This document shows, in pieces, positions 18,256-28,915 of a DNA stretch of 64,000 nt. The stretch lies in the NCBI RefSeq assembly GCF_002895925.1, contig NZ_NWUO01000009.1, forward strand, positions 1 to 64,000, given 5' to 3'. Source of the stretch: Mixta theicola. GTDB taxonomy: Bacteria > Pseudomonadota > Gammaproteobacteria > Enterobacterales > Enterobacteriaceae. A program made the translations under genes and the position numbers. Below the pieces are notes generated by a model, which saw only the letters and a list, made by a program, of their open reading frames with translations, did no database searches and had not been told where the DNA came from. Positions within the stretch are counted from its first letter, which is position 1. Every line of letters starts with the position of its first letter.

Positions 18256-19184
18256 TGACTATTCGCATCATCCCGCAAGAACAGCTGGAGAAGAGCGACA
18301 AAACCACGGCGGATATGATTCCGCCGTTACTTTTCCCCAGGCTGAAGAATTTATACAGCCGCCGCGCCGCACGTTTGCGTCAGCTGGCGGAAAAAAATCC
18401 ACTGGGCGATTATCTGCGCTTTGCCGCTTTTATTGCCGAAGCGCAGGAAATCGTGCTTTACGATCATCCGCTGCATATGGATCTTCATGCGCGCCTGGTC
18501 GAGACCGCCGCCAGCGGGAAGCCGCCGCTGGATATTCATACTTTACCGCGCGATCCTCACTGGCAGCGCCTGCTGCATTCGCTGATTGCGGAACTGAAGC
18601 CGGAAATGACCGGTCAGGCGCTGGCGGTGCTGGAAAATCTGGAAAAAACGTCTGCGCCGGAGCTGGATGCGTTGGCCTCCGCCCTGCTTGAGAATGATTT
18701 TGCCCAGGTGAGCAGCGACAAAGCGCCCTTTATCTGGGCGGCGCTGTCGGTTTACTGGGCGCAGATGGCGGCCTTAATTCCCGGCAAGGCGCGCGCCGAG
18801 TATGGCGAACAGCGGCAGTTTTGCCCGGTTTGCAACAGCGTGCCGGTATCCAGCGTGGTTCATATGGGCACCCAAAGCGGCGGGCTGCGTTATCTGCACT
18901 GCAACCTGTGTGAAAGCGAATGGTATGTGGTGCGCGCCAAATGCACCAACTGCGAACAGACGCGCGATTTGCACTACTGGTCGCTGGAGAGTGAACAGAC
19001 GGCGATAAAAGCGGAAAGCTGCGGCGACTGCGGCACCTATCTGAAAATGCTGTGGCAGGAGAAAGATCCGGCGGTTGAGCCGGTGGCTGACGATCTCGCC
19101 TCGCTGGTGCTGGATGCGCGCATGGAGCAGGAAGGTTTTGCCCGCAGCAGCCTTAATCCATTTTTGTTTCCTGGCACCGATTAA
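18255..19184 (+). CDS. fdhE: Formate dehydrogenase formation protein FdhE
   Basis: FdhE is a cytoplasmic iron-binding maturation factor needed for active respiratory formate dehydrogenases. The 309-residue protein carries four Cys pairs in its C-terminal half: CPVC, CNLC, CTNC and CGDC. These match the rubredoxin-like motifs of E. coli FdhE (309 aa). Its ATG overlaps the stop codon of the restored fdoI frame, so the operon is fdoGHI-fdhE and the frameshift in fdoI could lower FdhE translation by uncoupling. Confidence 0.96.
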   Translation: MTIRIIPQEQLEKSDKTTADMIPPLLFPRLKNLYSRRAARLRQLAEKNPLGDYLRFAAFIAEAQEIVLYDHPLHMDLHARLVETAASGKPPLDIHTLPRDPHWQRLLHSLIAELKPEMTGQALAVLENLEKTSAPELDALASALLENDFAQVSSDKAPFIWAALSVYWAQMAALIPGKARAEYGEQRQFCPVCNSVPVSSVVHMGTQSGGLRYLHCNLCESEWYVVRAKCTNCEQTRDLHYWSLESEQTAIKAESCGDCGTYLKMLWQEKDPAVEPVADDLASLVLDARMEQEGFARSSLNPFLFPGTD

Positions 19185-19260
19185 TCGCTTACGCCAGGCC
19201 GATGCTGTTGACGGCAACGGTCTGGCCATCTCAACCATTCGATAGCAGGAGATCACCGTA

Positions 19261-19872
19261 ATGAAACTTATCGGCAATTATACCAGCCCCTATGTGCGCA
19301 AAATCTCCGTTATCCTACTGGAAAAAGGCCTTGTCTTTGGGTTTATTAACGAATCGCCCTGGACCGAAGAGAGCCACGTTCCGCAGTACAATCCGTTAGG
19401 CAAAGTTCCGGCGCTGGTCGATGATAACGATGAGTGCTGGTATAACTCGTCGATTATCGCCGCGCGGCTGGAAACCCTGCCGCAGACGCCAAAGCTGTTG
19501 CCGGACGATGCTTTTCAGGCGGTAAAGGTAAGGCAGCTGGAGGCGCTGGCTGACGGCATCTGCGACGCGGCGCTGATTATCGTGCGTGAGCAGCTGCGCC
19601 CGGTCGAGCAGCAATCGCCTGAGGAAATGCTACGCCAGCGCCATAAAATTCAGCGCGGGCTGGATGCGCTGGAGCGCGAAGCGGCCAGTAAAGTGTGGCT
19701 TAACGGTGAGCAGCTAAACCTTGCTGATATTGCCGCCGCCTGCGCCATCGGCTACCTTAATTTTCGCCATGTAGCGCCGAACTGGTGCGTTAATCGCCCG
19801 GCGCTGGTGGAAATGGTAGAAAAGCTGTTTCAGCGCGAAAGTTTTGCCCGCACGGTGCCGCCAGCCGCCTGA
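19261..19872 (+). CDS. yibF: Glutathione S-transferase-like protein YibF
   Basis: The 203-residue cytoplasmic protein has a thioredoxin-fold N-terminal domain (KLIGNYTSPYVRKISVILLEKG, split here as residues 2-23) with NPLGKVPALV and a helical C-terminal domain. The sequence ending YLNFRHVAPNWCVNRPAL...RESFARTVPP is diagnostic of E. coli YibF (202 aa). Its natural substrate is unknown. In E. coli it sits between selA and the rhsJ region; here selA/selB are absent and fdhE precedes it. Confidence 0.93.
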   Translation: MKLIGNYTSPYVRKISVILLEKGLVFGFINESPWTEESHVPQYNPLGKVPALVDDNDECWYNSSIIAARLETLPQTPKLLPDDAFQAVKVRQLEALADGICDAALIIVREQLRPVEQQSPEEMLRQRHKIQRGLDALEREAASKVWLNGEQLNLADIAAACAIGYLNFRHVAPNWCVNRPALVEMVEKLFQRESFARTVPPAA

Positions 19873-20232
19873 GTGCAGGAATGCCGGGAGCAGGCTTATT
19901 AGCCCGCTCGCGGTTATTGATTGCCTGCCGGTTCCCGCCTCTTTATTAATGTCTGTTTTCTGGTTATCAAATTACGTTTCTTGATAACTGTGATCCGGGT
20001 AGCTTATCGGGTTAATGAGGTAACTATTTTTAATATTCTCATAAAAATAATTTTACTCTTTTTGTTTAGCGTTATCTGTTAATTAATGGGTTTACTTATT
20101 TCCTTATAACTCCCTCCAATAAAGTATGATCTTGCCATATCTCATCACATATATTTTGCAAGGGACTTGCCTCTCTATATAAAGAATTGTATAAGCTCCC
20201 TTTATTGGTTTTTTAAACAGGGACATGCCGTT
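19873..20232. other. AT-rich intergenic region before the unknown two-gene island
   Basis: No gene is seen. An inverted repeat GTTATCAA...TTGATAAC spans about 19963-19988 and could be an operator or weak hairpin. TATGAT at 20127-20132 is a possible -10 for the gene at 20233 but lacks a matching -35. Base composition falls sharply here compared with yibF. Confidence 0.35.
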
Positions 20233-20922
20233 ATGAACAGGGAGTTCTTAAGAAGAATGGAATCTGACAGAGTGCTTGCAGGATGTCTGGAAAGGGGGTA
20301 TGAAGCTTTTAATAATAAATCCAAATATACAATAGAGAACCTATGCTCTGGTTTGCAGCGAATGATATGGTATACCTCCTGTGCGCTGGACGATTACAAA
20401 CATGTATGCTCTGAGTTGACACACGAAGATATCAGAGCCTTAAAAAACATTAGTTACCATTTTAACCACAGCGACGCTTACTTAAAAACCATTGAGCTAT
20501 TCTTTGCTTTTTTAATTAAAGGTTTATCTCCCCTACAACTCAATATATTAAAAAGCAAGCTTAAAACTGGCGCCATCAAGGCGCTTATCGGGGTGGCGAG
20601 TAGCTATGCAACTACGGGCGCGACAAACAGGGCATTGGTATATGGATTAGCTAGCGCAGCGTCTACGCGTGGGAATTTTGGTGCCCATATTATCCCTTCT
20701 CTTAGAAGTATCAACTTGCTAAGCTTAGTTGAACACTATGGTATGTTACAAAAGCGGCTTCAGGCTGCCCATCGATTAGAAAAGCTGGATCCAATTTTCT
20801 ATAAAGCCCTGTATCATTATAAATTAGAGGGTTTATATTATTACGCCGAACCAAAAATAAAAAAATACCCAAGCGCTGGCAGGCCTCGCTCTGAGCAAGA
20901 AGTGTATCAGGCAATAAAATAG
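20233..20922 (+). CDS. Unknown protein, candidate toxin or effector of an AT-rich island
   Basis: I do not recognise this 229-residue protein. It has a charged N-terminal part (MNREFLRRMESDRVLAGCLE), a helical middle, and a small-residue-rich amphipathic stretch at about residues 118-155 (ALIGVASSYATTGATNRALV and onward) that could insert into a membrane. The C-terminus is basic and Tyr-rich. There is no signal peptide. Base and codon use are far more AT-rich than in neighbours, indicating transfer. The ATG at 20233 with AGGGA upstream is preferred to a TTG at 20167. It is followed after 8 bp by a small membrane protein, as in toxin-immunity pairs; that role is inference. Confidence 0.55.
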   Translation: MNREFLRRMESDRVLAGCLERGYEAFNNKSKYTIENLCSGLQRMIWYTSCALDDYKHVCSELTHEDIRALKNISYHFNHSDAYLKTIELFFAFLIKGLSPLQLNILKSKLKTGAIKALIGVASSYATTGATNRALVYGLASAASTRGNFGAHIIPSLRSINLLSLVEHYGMLQKRLQAAHRLEKLDPIFYKALYHYKLEGLYYYAEPKIKKYPSAGRPRSEQEVYQAIK

Positions 20923-20930
20923 ATTTTATC

Positions 20931-21113
20931 ATGAGATTATTGAAGAGAATTTTAAAGGATATATGGGCTGATTTATCCGTTTATATAATGATAGGGTTAG
21001 TGGCGCTTGTCGCATGGGTTGCAGGGATATTATTACCATATTATGTAGGCATCGTAATATTGATATCTATTGTTGTAGTGATATTTGTTTTTTATAAATA
21101 TTTAATCAAGTAA
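20931..21113 (+). CDS. Small two-helix membrane protein, candidate immunity protein
   Basis: The 60-residue protein has a basic N-terminus (RLLKRILKDIW) and two hydrophobic segments, about residues 18-36 and 38-56, with a short polar turn between. It is as AT-rich as the gene before it and probably co-transcribed (8-bp gap). The ribosome site is weak, suggesting coupled translation. Small double-helix membrane proteins of this kind often protect against pore-forming or periplasm-active toxins. No family is recognised. Confidence 0.5.
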   Translation: MRLLKRILKDIWADLSVYIMIGLVALVAWVAGILLPYYVGIVILISIVVVIFVFYKYLIK

Positions 21114-21122
21114 GTTAACCTT

Positions 21123-21145
21123 ACGCCATGCTGAAAATATGGCGT
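21123..21145 (+). terminator. Possible terminator of the two-gene island
   Basis: ACGCCAT and ATGGCGT arms form a seven-base-pair stem ten bases after the small membrane protein gene. The T-rich run (TTTTCTTTTTTC) comes only after 13 further bases, so function is uncertain. Confidence 0.4.
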
Positions 21146-21264
21146 TAATAGAATAGCGTTTTCTTTTTTCAGCTATTCGGTAGCAACCTGGGCAGCTTAA
21201 CGGCCTGACGCCAGGCATTGCCGCTAAAAAAATGCGCCAACAGGGCGTCGGCGCGAGTAGGTTA

Positions 21265-21291
21265 GCCGCCGCCAGCAACGCTGCCGGCGGC
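21265..21291 (-). terminator. GC-rich hairpin after rhmA
   Basis: GCCGCC and GGCGGC arms flank a 15-base loop just downstream of the rhmA stop on the minus strand. There is no T run, so it may be an mRNA-stabilising hairpin rather than a true terminator. Confidence 0.4.
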
Positions 21292-21297
21292 GCTTAT

Positions 21298-22104
21298 TTA
21301 ATAACTGCCATGATTTTTTTGCGGCGACGCAGAGCTTGGTTTGAACAGCGCCAGCCGACGATCCAGCGCCTCGCTATAGAGCATGGTATCCACCCCGACC
21401 GCAATAAAATTGGCGCCCCACTCTAAACATTTTTGCGCCATCGCAGGGTCAACGGCCAGGAAACCGGCGGCCTTCCCGGCGGCACGGATACGCCCAAGGC
21501 TTTCTTTAATAATCCGCTGTACCTCCGGATGCCCGGCATTATCCGGATAACCCAACGATGCAGATAAATCCGCCGGCCCGATAAAGATGCCATCAATGCC
21601 CTCAACGTCCAGAATGGCATCCAGATTTTCCAGCGCGGTTTTACTCTCCACCTGAACCAGCAGGCAAAGCGACTCGTTGGCCTGCGCCATATAATTTTCA
21701 ACTCTTCCCCAACGCGCGGCGCGTGCGACGCTGGCGCCCACTCCGCGTTCGCCCACCGGCGGATAACGCATGGCGGAAACCACCTGACGCGCCTGTTCCG
21801 CCGTATCCACCATCGGAATCAACAGCGTCTGGGTGCCAATATCCAGCGCCTGCTTAATTAAACTTTTGCTTCCCTCAATCGGCCTGATAACCGGATGGCT
21901 GGCATAAGGGGCTACCGCCTGCAGCTGATGATAAAGATCCTGCACGGTATTCGGCGCGTGCTCGCCATCAATCAACAGCCAGTCATAGCCTGCCGTTGCT
22001 GCAATCTCAGCCATATAGGAGGTGGTTGAACTTAGCCACAGGCCGATCTGTGTTTCTCCCTGGCGTAACTTTTCTTTAAACGGGTTCGATAATAGGGTTT
22101 TCAT
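21298..22104 (-). CDS. rhmA: 2-keto-3-deoxy-L-rhamnonate aldolase
   Basis: RhmA cleaves 2-keto-3-deoxy-L-rhamnonate to pyruvate and L-lactaldehyde; it is a metal-dependent class II HpcH/HpaI-type aldolase in the cytoplasm. The 268-residue protein closely follows E. coli RhmA (YfaU): the [33 protein letters not shown] and [20 protein letters not shown] motifs are all present. Metal-binding acidic residues lie in QVESKTA and GPADLS. The ATG at 22104 with AAGGAGC upstream is preferred to an upstream start at 22170. It is last in the rhmRDTA cluster. Confidence 0.95.
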   Translation of the reverse strand: MKTLLSNPFKEKLRQGETQIGLWLSSTTSYMAEIAATAGYDWLLIDGEHAPNTVQDLYHQLQAVAPYASHPVIRPIEGSKSLIKQALDIGTQTLLIPMVDTAEQARQVVSAMRYPPVGERGVGASVARAARWGRVENYMAQANESLCLLVQVESKTALENLDAILDVEGIDGIFIGPADLSASLGYPDNAGHPEVQRIIKESLGRIRAAGKAAGFLAVDPAMAQKCLEWGANFIAVGVDTMLYSEALDRRLALFKPSSASPQKNHGSY

Positions 22105-22126
22105 AATGCTCCTTACAGCCTGAAGA

Positions 22127-23416
22127 TTAACGATGCGCTGCGCCCACCGCTGACGGATGGCGATGAACATTCAGCGTGAAGATAATTAATGTCCCGATAA
22201 CGGCTATTCCGGCCAGCGTCAGCAAGCCTGCGGAGCCACTGGCAAACAGGGTTTCTGCTTTGACGCGCAGAATAGGCGCCACAAAACCGCCGATGGCCCC
22301 GAAGAGGTTGATAAAACCGATGCCAGCCGCCAGCGCCCTGCCGGACAGCAGCTGCCCAGGCATGGTCCAGAACACCGGCTGAACGGCAATAAGCCCGGCT
22401 GCGGCGACGCAAAGCGCGATAATCGCCAGCACTGGCGAAACCAGCCCGGAAAGCCCAACGCCAATTCCGGCGGCCAATAACGTCAGCGCGGCAACGTTAC
22501 GCCGGTCGCCCGTACGGTCGGAATAGCGCGGGATAAGCCAGGTAGCCAGCAGCGCCGCAATCCACGGGATCGCGGTTACCACCGATGCGGCAAAGCCCAC
22601 TTTAGTGCCGAGCAACGCGGCGACCTGCGTCGGCAAAAAGAAAATCAGGCCATAAACGGCGATCTGGATCGTCAGATAGATAATGGCCAGCTGCCAGACA
22701 TGGCCGCTGCGTAAGGCATCAGCGAGGCGCAAGGTCATTTTCTTCTGCTCTTCACTCGCCAGCTGCCCCATCAGCACCGCCTTTTCCTCGTCGCTTAAAA
22801 AACGCGCCTGCTGCGGCGTATTATCCAGCCAGAAAAAGGTGAAAATCCCGGCGGCGATCGCCAGCAGCCCTTCAATAATGAACATCCAGAACCAACCCGG
22901 ATGCCCCATAAAACCGTGCATTTCCAGTAGCGCGCCTGAAAGCGGCGAACCCAGCGTTAAGGCCAACGGCGCGCCCATGTAGAACAGCCCCATAATGCTG
23001 GCGCGCGTGCGCTGCGGAAACCACTGTGAAGTGAGATAAATCATGCCGGGGAAGAACCCGGCTTCAGCAGCGCCAAGTAAGGTACGAATAATCAGAAATT
23101 TGGGCTCGGTATCCGCCCAGGCCATTGCGGCAGACAGCCCGCCCCACAGCAACGTTGTGATACCAATCCAGTTCCTTGCGCCAAACCTGCGCATCAGTAA
23201 GTTGGCCGGAACGCCGAGAAAGGCATATACCACAAAGAAAATGCCCGCTCCCAGCGCATAGGCCTCATTACTTAGTCCGGTATCAATCTGGTAAGTCTCC
23301 TTCGCGAAGCCAATATTAGAGCGATCGAGAAAGGCCAGAACGTACAGCGCCAGCATAAAGGGAATCAAACGCGCGCGATTCTTCTTAACTACCACATCAA
23401 GCAAAGTCATATTCAT
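22127..23416 (-). CDS. rhmT: L-rhamnonate transporter, MFS family
   Basis: This 429-residue inner-membrane protein has about twelve membrane segments and the anion:cation symporter features of the MFS ([13 protein letters not shown] in helix 1, [17 protein letters not shown] after helix 4). It matches E. coli YfaV (RhmT) in length and motif, and sits between the dehydratase and aldolase genes of the L-rhamnonate pathway, supporting the substrate call. It overlaps no gene; rhmA follows after 22 bp. Confidence 0.92.
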   Translation of the reverse strand: MNMTLLDVVVKKNRARLIPFMLALYVLAFLDRSNIGFAKETYQIDTGLSNEAYALGAGIFFVVYAFLGVPANLLMRRFGARNWIGITTLLWGGLSAAMAWADTEPKFLIIRTLLGAAEAGFFPGMIYLTSQWFPQRTRASIMGLFYMGAPLALTLGSPLSGALLEMHGFMGHPGWFWMFIIEGLLAIAAGIFTFFWLDNTPQQARFLSDEEKAVLMGQLASEEQKKMTLRLADALRSGHVWQLAIIYLTIQIAVYGLIFFLPTQVAALLGTKVGFAASVVTAIPWIAALLATWLIPRYSDRTGDRRNVAALTLLAAGIGVGLSGLVSPVLAIIALCVAAAGLIAVQPVFWTMPGQLLSGRALAAGIGFINLFGAIGGFVAPILRVKAETLFASGSAGLLTLAGIAVIGTLIIFTLNVHRHPSAVGAAHR

Positions 23417-23471
23417 TGCAGGATCCTCACGGAAATGAGGGCGCCGCCGTAATCAGGCGGCACACAGGCCG

Positions 23472-24677
23472 TTAGTGGCTATAGGGACGTTGCAGTTGGC
23501 AATCCCGGTTGAGTTCCACACCAAAGCCGGGCTTATCAAGCACGCTTTTATGAATGCGGCCCGCTACCGGAACCGGCTCATCCAGCAAAATGGGATCAAA
23601 CTGCGGGCGCAGCGATGCACAATCCGGGCTGGTCATTAAAAATTCGCTGAACGGCGTGTTGGTGAACGTAATTACCGCATGATGCGAATAGACGGAGGAG
23701 CCGTGCGGTACCACCAGCTGTCCACGCGCTTTGGCAATGGCGGCAATTTCCACTAATGTCGTTAAACCGCCGCACCAGCCCACGTCAGGCTGCATAATAT
23801 CGATCCCGGTTTCCGCCAGAGTGCGGAAAGACTGAAGCGTGCCGTGGTGTTCACCGCTGGTGACCATCATGCCCGGCGGAACGCTGCGCTTCAGCTCCCG
23901 GTAGCCTTCATATTGCTGAGGAGGCAGACATTCTTCGATCCATTTGAGGTTAAACGGCGCGCAGGCGTGGGCCAGCTTCGTGGCATAATTCACATCCTGA
24001 CTCATCCAGCAGTCGAGCATCAGCCAGAAATCGGGACCACATTTCTCACGGAATTCCGCCACCATTGCCGCATCTTTTCGGATGCCCGCATCACCGTCAT
24101 GCGGCCCCCAGTGGGTTGGCATTTTCCCGCCGATAAATCCCATTTCCTTAGCCAGGTCGGGCCGTGCGCCGGTCGCATAAAATTGAATTTCATCACGAAC
24201 CGCGCCGCCCAGCAGCTTATAAACCGGTAATCCCACCACTTTGCCAAACAGATCCCAAAGCGCCAGATCAACGCAGGAGACGGTGTTCATCACCAGGCCC
24301 CCGGAGCCGGAATAGTACATCGTCGCGCCCAGCATCTGGTCGTGGATCAGCTTTATATCGCTAACGCATTTTCCTTCAATAAAGCGGCTCAGGTGTTTTT
24401 CCACTATAAAACAGCCCATTTCGCCAGCGGTTGAGACGGCGAATCCTGTCTGACCGTTATCCGCTTCGACTTCAACAATCAGGGTTCCCAGCACATTAAT
24501 CCCAAAGGACTGGCGCGACTGTTCATATGCGCGATATTTACTCATCGGCGTAGCAATATGATCGTCAATCCAGTGGTTTTTCCCCTGGTCGTGATAGTCA
24601 CCGCCGCCTGCGCCTTTATCCGCCGTCGCACCGCCGGTAAACCAGGCACGAATATGTTTAATTTTGGGTAGGGTCAT
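23472..24677 (-). CDS. rhmD: L-rhamnonate dehydratase
   Basis: RhmD dehydrates L-rhamnonate to 2-keto-3-deoxy-L-rhamnonate. The 401-residue protein belongs to the enolase superfamily: the metal-binding Asp in [10 protein letters not shown], Glu in WIEECLPP and the following Glu in VTSGEHHG, and the acid/base His in [12 protein letters not shown] are visible. It matches E. coli YfaW over its whole length. The ATG at 24677 has GGAGAAC upstream; an earlier in-frame ATG at 24725 lies inside rhmR and is rejected. Confidence 0.95.
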   Translation of the reverse strand: MTLPKIKHIRAWFTGGATADKGAGGGDYHDQGKNHWIDDHIATPMSKYRAYEQSRQSFGINVLGTLIVEVEADNGQTGFAVSTAGEMGCFIVEKHLSRFIEGKCVSDIKLIHDQMLGATMYYSGSGGLVMNTVSCVDLALWDLFGKVVGLPVYKLLGGAVRDEIQFYATGARPDLAKEMGFIGGKMPTHWGPHDGDAGIRKDAAMVAEFREKCGPDFWLMLDCWMSQDVNYATKLAHACAPFNLKWIEECLPPQQYEGYRELKRSVPPGMMVTSGEHHGTLQSFRTLAETGIDIMQPDVGWCGGLTTLVEIAAIAKARGQLVVPHGSSVYSHHAVITFTNTPFSEFLMTSPDCASLRPQFDPILLDEPVPVAGRIHKSVLDKPGFGVELNRDCQLQRPYSH

Positions 24678-24691
24678 GATGTTCTCCGTAA

Positions 24692-25474
24692 TTAAGAGGC
24701 AAGTAAATCGAAGGGGCTTTTCCATCCCAACAGTCGCGAAATATCTTTAGCGCAGGCAATGGCTTTACCGGCCAGATAATCGCGGTTCTCTTCGTTTATT
24801 TGTAAGCAGGTGCCGACAACAGAAATGGCTGCCGTCAGTTTATTGTTTGCATCAAACACCGGCGCTGCGACGCAGCGGACATCGGGGTAATCTTCGCCGT
24901 TATCGAAGCTCCATCCGCGTTGACGAATACGCTCAAGCTCCTCGCGTAGCTGCTGCGGATGACGGATGGTGGTCGCGGTGGCGGGTTGCCAGTCAAGCTG
25001 GTCGATAATGGCGTCGCGCACGGCCGCCGGCTGCCAGGCCAGCAGGCATTTGCCGATGCCTGAGCGATACAGTGACAGGCTTTTTCCCTCATGAGAGCGC
25101 ACGCTGATGGTCGATGAGGACTCAACCTTCAATATGTAGTAGGCGTTTTCATGATCGAGGATGCCGAGATGGCATAAAAAGCCGGTCTCATCCATCAGCT
25201 GCGTCAGACGCGGCCGCGCCAGCTCGCGCAGATCCAGTTTGCTCAGCGCATGCTCCGCCAGCTCAACTAACTTAATCCACAGACAATAGTTTTCCTGCTG
25301 GTCGGTGCTGATAAGCCGTTGCTTTTTCAGTTCGTTCAGCAACAGATAGGCGGTGCTTTTGGGGATGCCCAACGTCTCAATGATGGTTGACGCGCTGCAC
25401 GGGCCGATACGCGCAATAAGATTAATAATGTCCATCGCCCGTGTCAGGGCGGGCACTTTGCTTGATTCCGACAT
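24692..25474 (-). CDS. rhmR: IclR-family regulator of L-rhamnonate catabolism
   Basis: The 260-residue protein, the length of E. coli RhmR (YfaX), has an N-terminal winged helix ([20 protein letters not shown], continuing into [12 protein letters not shown]) and a C-terminal IclR effector domain ([42 protein letters not shown]). It is the first gene of the rhm operon and lies 14 bp before rhmD. A palindrome directly in front of its start suggests autoregulation. Whether it represses or activates is not shown by the sequence. Confidence 0.92.
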   Translation of the reverse strand: MSESSKVPALTRAMDIINLIARIGPCSASTIIETLGIPKSTAYLLLNELKKQRLISTDQQENYCLWIKLVELAEHALSKLDLRELARPRLTQLMDETGFLCHLGILDHENAYYILKVESSSTISVRSHEGKSLSLYRSGIGKCLLAWQPAAVRDAIIDQLDWQPATATTIRHPQQLREELERIRQRGWSFDNGEDYPDVRCVAAPVFDANNKLTAAISVVGTCLQINEENRDYLAGKAIACAKDISRLLGWKSPFDLLAS

Positions 25475-25507
25475 ACTGGACTCCAGTCTTAAATACTGGA
25501 ATCAGTG
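25475..25507 (-). promoter_or_regulatory. Putative RhmR operator
   Basis: A perfect palindrome ACTGGA-C-TCCAGT (25475-25487) abuts the rhmR start codon, and a near copy ACTGGAATCAGT follows at 25496-25507. Paired inverted repeats in front of the first gene are typical of IclR-family autoregulation. No binding data exist for this sequence. Confidence 0.5.
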
Positions 25508-25648
25508 TTATCGTTCGCGTCGGCTGGAAATGTGAAGGGCGTCAAATCCCGGCCCGTTTCCAACCAAATGGAAAAGTAACGGCCAAAAGCGTGAGGAAAC
25601 GCACTAATTATTCTGATTCGAGTACAGCTGGCTGGACTAAAAACGACA

Positions 25649-25680
25649 ACGCCGGGCAACCTGTAAAGATTGCCCGGCGT
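25649..25680 (-). terminator. Terminator of glyQS
   Basis: Eleven-base arms ACGCCGGGCAA and TTGCCCGGCGT form a strong stem, followed on the minus strand by TGTCGTTTTTAG. It begins 20 bases after the glyS stop. Confidence 0.85.
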
Positions 25681-25700
25681 AAATGATGACAGAACGGCGA

Positions 25701-27770
25701 TTACTGCAGCAGGGAAATATCCGCGACCTGCAGGAACAGCTGACGCAGTTTCGCCAGCAGCGTCAGGCGGTTAATCCGCACCGCCGCATCGTCGGCGTTA
25801 ACCATCACCTTGTCGAAGAAGTTATCTACCGCTTCGCGCAGCTGCGCCAGCTCGATCAGCGCATCCTGATAACGCCCTTCAGCGAACCACGGCTGTAGCT
25901 TGCTTTCCAGCGCGGTCACAAAGGTCGCCAGCTTGATCTCTTCATTCTCTTTCAGCAGCGAAGCCTGCACCTTGTCATTCAGCGGCTCGGTGGCTTTTGC
26001 CAGAATGTTAGAGACGCGCTTGTTGGCTGCGGCAAGCGTTGCGGCCTCTTCCAGCGTGCGAAAATGCGAAACTGCCTTCATGCGCGCATCGAAATCGGCC
26101 GGACGGGTTGGACGACGCGCCAGCACCGCCTGAATCGTATCAACGCTGTGGCCCTCTTCCTGATACCAGGTGCGGAAGCGACCCAGCATAAAGTCGATGA
26201 CCTCCTCCACCACCTTCTCGTTGCTCAGCTTGCTGCCATACAGGCGCACCGCTTCTTCGGTCAGGGTCTGCAGGTCAAGCGGCAGATGCTTCTCAACGAT
26301 AATACGCAGCACGCCCAGCGCAGCGCGACGCAGCGCAAACGGGTCTTTATCGCCTTTCGGATGTTGTCCAATACCGAAGATACCGGCCAGCGTATCCATC
26401 TTATCGGCGATAGCCAGCGCGCAGGCTACCGGGCTGGAAGGCAGATCGTCACCGGCGAAACGCGGCTGATACTGCTCATTCAGCGCCACGGCGACCTCTT
26501 CCGCTTCGCCATCATGGCGCGCGTAGTGCATGCCCATTACGCCCTGGGTGTCGGTAAATTCAAACACCATATTGGTCATCAGGTCGCATTTGGAAAGCAG
26601 ACCGGCACGGGTCGCCAGGTTCACGTCGGCACCGATTTGGCCAGCAATCCAGCCCGCCAGCGCCTGAATACGGTCGGTCTTGTCGCGCAGCGTGCCCAGC
26701 TGCTGCTGGAACAGCACGGTTTCCAGACGCGGCAGATTATCTTCCAGGCGTTTTTTACGGTCGGTATTAAAGAAGAACTCGGCATCGGCCAGACGCGGAC
26801 GCACTACCTTCTCGTTACCGGCGATAATCTGCTGCGGATCGCTCGATTCCACGTTAGCGACAAAAATAAAGTGCGGCAGCAGTTTGCCGTCGTTGTCGTA
26901 GACCGGGAAATATTTCTGGTCGCCTTTCATGGTGTAGACCAGCGCTTCCGCCGGCACCGCAAGGAATTTTTCCTCGAAGGTTGCCGTCAGCACCACCGGC
27001 CATTCGACCAGCGAGGTGACCTCTTCCAGCAGGCTATCGCTCAGATCCGGGTTGCCGCCGATCTGACGTGCCGCCGCTTCGGCGTCCGCTTTGATTTTGG
27101 CCTTACGCGCGTCGTAATCCGCCATCACTTTGCCGCGCGTTTCCAGAATCTCAGGATACTGGTCAGCGTGATCGATAGTGAACTCCGGCTCGCCCATAAA
27201 GCGATGCCCGCGCAGCGTGCGGCCTGATTCGATACCCAGAATGGTTGCCGGGATCGGCTCGTCATCCAGCAGCAGCGTAACGGTATGCACCGGACGCACA
27301 AACTGTACATCGCTGTCGCCCCAGCGCATCAGCTTCGGCACCGGCAGCTTCGCCAGCGCCGTGGCGATCATGCCCGGCAGCAGTTTCTGCGCGCTTTCGC
27401 CCTGCACCTGGGCGCGATATAGCAGCCATTCGCCCTTATCGGTTTTCAGACGCTCCGCCTGATCGACGGTAATGCCGCAGCCGCGTGCCCAGCCTTCCGC
27501 GGCTTTGGTCGGCGCGCCGCTGGCGTCAAAGGCCGCGGCGATGGCCGGGCCACGTTTTTCAACTTCGCGATCCGGCTGCGCCGCGCTCAGGTTGGCCACC
27601 TTCAGCGCCAGGCGACGCGGGGCGGCATACCACTTCACCTCACCGTGGGCGAGACCCGCGCTATCCAGTTCGGCGGTCAGCTGAGCGGCAAAAGATTCCG
27701 CCAGGTTACGTAGCGCTTTTGGTGGCAGCTCTTCGGTGCCGATTTCCACCAGAAAAGTTTTGTCAGTCAT
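25701..27770 (-). CDS. glyS: Glycine--tRNA ligase beta subunit
   Basis: With GlyQ it forms the alpha2beta2 glycyl-tRNA synthetase of the cytoplasm; the beta chain binds tRNA. The 689-residue protein is exactly the E. coli length, beginning [20 protein letters not shown] and containing the HD-like region [21 protein letters not shown]-type stretch, [28 protein letters not shown] (split) typical of the family, and a C-terminal anticodon-binding DALR-like region. It follows glyQ by 9 bp on the same strand. Confidence 0.98.
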   Translation of the reverse strand: MTDKTFLVEIGTEELPPKALRNLAESFAAQLTAELDSAGLAHGEVKWYAAPRRLALKVANLSAAQPDREVEKRGPAIAAAFDASGAPTKAAEGWARGCGITVDQAERLKTDKGEWLLYRAQVQGESAQKLLPGMIATALAKLPVPKLMRWGDSDVQFVRPVHTVTLLLDDEPIPATILGIESGRTLRGHRFMGEPEFTIDHADQYPEILETRGKVMADYDARKAKIKADAEAAARQIGGNPDLSDSLLEEVTSLVEWPVVLTATFEEKFLAVPAEALVYTMKGDQKYFPVYDNDGKLLPHFIFVANVESSDPQQIIAGNEKVVRPRLADAEFFFNTDRKKRLEDNLPRLETVLFQQQLGTLRDKTDRIQALAGWIAGQIGADVNLATRAGLLSKCDLMTNMVFEFTDTQGVMGMHYARHDGEAEEVAVALNEQYQPRFAGDDLPSSPVACALAIADKMDTLAGIFGIGQHPKGDKDPFALRRAALGVLRIIVEKHLPLDLQTLTEEAVRLYGSKLSNEKVVEEVIDFMLGRFRTWYQEEGHSVDTIQAVLARRPTRPADFDARMKAVSHFRTLEEAATLAAANKRVSNILAKATEPLNDKVQASLLKENEEIKLATFVTALESKLQPWFAEGRYQDALIELAQLREAVDNFFDKVMVNADDAAVRINRLTLLAKLRQLFLQVADISLLQ

Positions 27771-27779
27771 GGCTGCCTC

Positions 27780-28691
27780 TTATTTGTTGTTATTGCACAT
27801 CGGGAAGCCCAGCGCCTCGCGGGTGGCGTAGTAGGCTTCCGCCACGGCTTTGGTCAGGGTGCGAATACGCAGAATATAGCGCTGACGTTCGGTTACCGAG
27901 ATCGCTTTGCGCGCATCCAGCAGGTTAAAGCTGTGCGCCGCTTTCAGAATGCGCTCGTAGGCCGGCAGCGGCAGCGGTTTTTCCAGCGCCAGCAGCGTCT
28001 GCGCCTCTTTTTCATACTGCTCAAAGCAGGTGAAAAGGAAATCCACGTCGGCGTATTCGAAGTTATAGGTGGACTGCTCGACTTCGTTCTGATGGAACAC
28101 GTCGCCGTAGGTGGTTTTACCCAGCGGGCCGTCGCTCCAGACCAGATCGTAAACGCTATCGACGCTCTGGATATACATCGCCAGGCGCTCCAGGCCGTAG
28201 GTGATTTCACCGGTAACCGGTTTGCACTCCAGGCCGCCAACCTGCTGGAAATAGGTAAACTGCGTCACTTCCATGCCGTTCAGCCAGACTTCCCAGCCGA
28301 GACCCCAGGCGCCCAGCGTCGGGTTTTCCCAGTTATCTTCAACAAAGCGGATGTCATGAACGCCAGGATCGATGCCCAGCTCTTTCAGCGAGCCAAGATA
28401 GAGCTCCTGAATGTTGTCCGGCGAAGGCTTAATGATCACCTGGAACTGGTAATAGTGCTGCAGACGGTTCGGGTTTTCCCCGTAGCGCCCGTCGGTGGGA
28501 CGGCGTGAAGGCTGCACATAGGCAGCGGCGACAGGCTCCGGGCCCAGCGCGCGCAGGCAGGTCATCGGGTGAGAAGTGCCAGCGCCTACTTCCATGTCCA
28601 GCGGTTGGACAATGGTGCAGCCCTGACGCGCCCAGTAATCCTGCAAGGTCAGGATCAGGCCCTGAAAGGTCTTGGTATCAAACTTTTGCAT
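27780..28691 (-). CDS. glyQ: Glycine--tRNA ligase alpha subunit
   Basis: The alpha chain contains the class II aminoacylation site. The 303 residues match E. coli GlyQ; visible stretches are [38 protein letters not shown] and the class II motif region [19 protein letters not shown]. It precedes glyS in a two-gene operon with its own leader of about 60 bp. Confidence 0.98.
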   Translation of the reverse strand: MQKFDTKTFQGLILTLQDYWARQGCTIVQPLDMEVGAGTSHPMTCLRALGPEPVAAAYVQPSRRPTDGRYGENPNRLQHYYQFQVIIKPSPDNIQELYLGSLKELGIDPGVHDIRFVEDNWENPTLGAWGLGWEVWLNGMEVTQFTYFQQVGGLECKPVTGEITYGLERLAMYIQSVDSVYDLVWSDGPLGKTTYGDVFHQNEVEQSTYNFEYADVDFLFTCFEQYEKEAQTLLALEKPLPLPAYERILKAAHSFNLLDARKAISVTERQRYILRIRTLTKAVAEAYYATREALGFPMCNNNK

Positions 28692-28735
28692 GTTGAATTC
28701 GCACGCGATACGGGTGAGTTAAAAAAGTGTGCGTC

Positions 28736-28741
28736 AGTATA
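28736..28741 (-). promoter_or_regulatory. Candidate -10 box of glyQS
   Basis: TATACT on the minus strand lies 45 bp before the glyQ start. CTGCAT, at a spacing of 17, is a poor -35. No T-box leader is present, as expected in a proteobacterium. Confidence 0.4.
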
Positions 28742-28915
28742 CCCTTTGACCGGGCGTTATGCAGCCTGTGATCTCGTCTGGCCGCCGCTTTGTTTCGACG
28801 CGGTTAAAAGGCGGGCGGTGGCGGGATGAAATCTGATTCCTGACGGCAGGAAGTTGTTGAAGCGCGGTGGCCTGGCTACCCTCATAAACGTAAGTGCACG
28901 CTTTATGAGGAAAAA

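Noticed and set aside
26064-27227. A 387-codon plus-strand reading frame opposite glyS
   Set aside because: It is antisense to a gene with a full-length match; the long open frame is produced by codon bias of glyS and has no ribosome site or recognisable domain.
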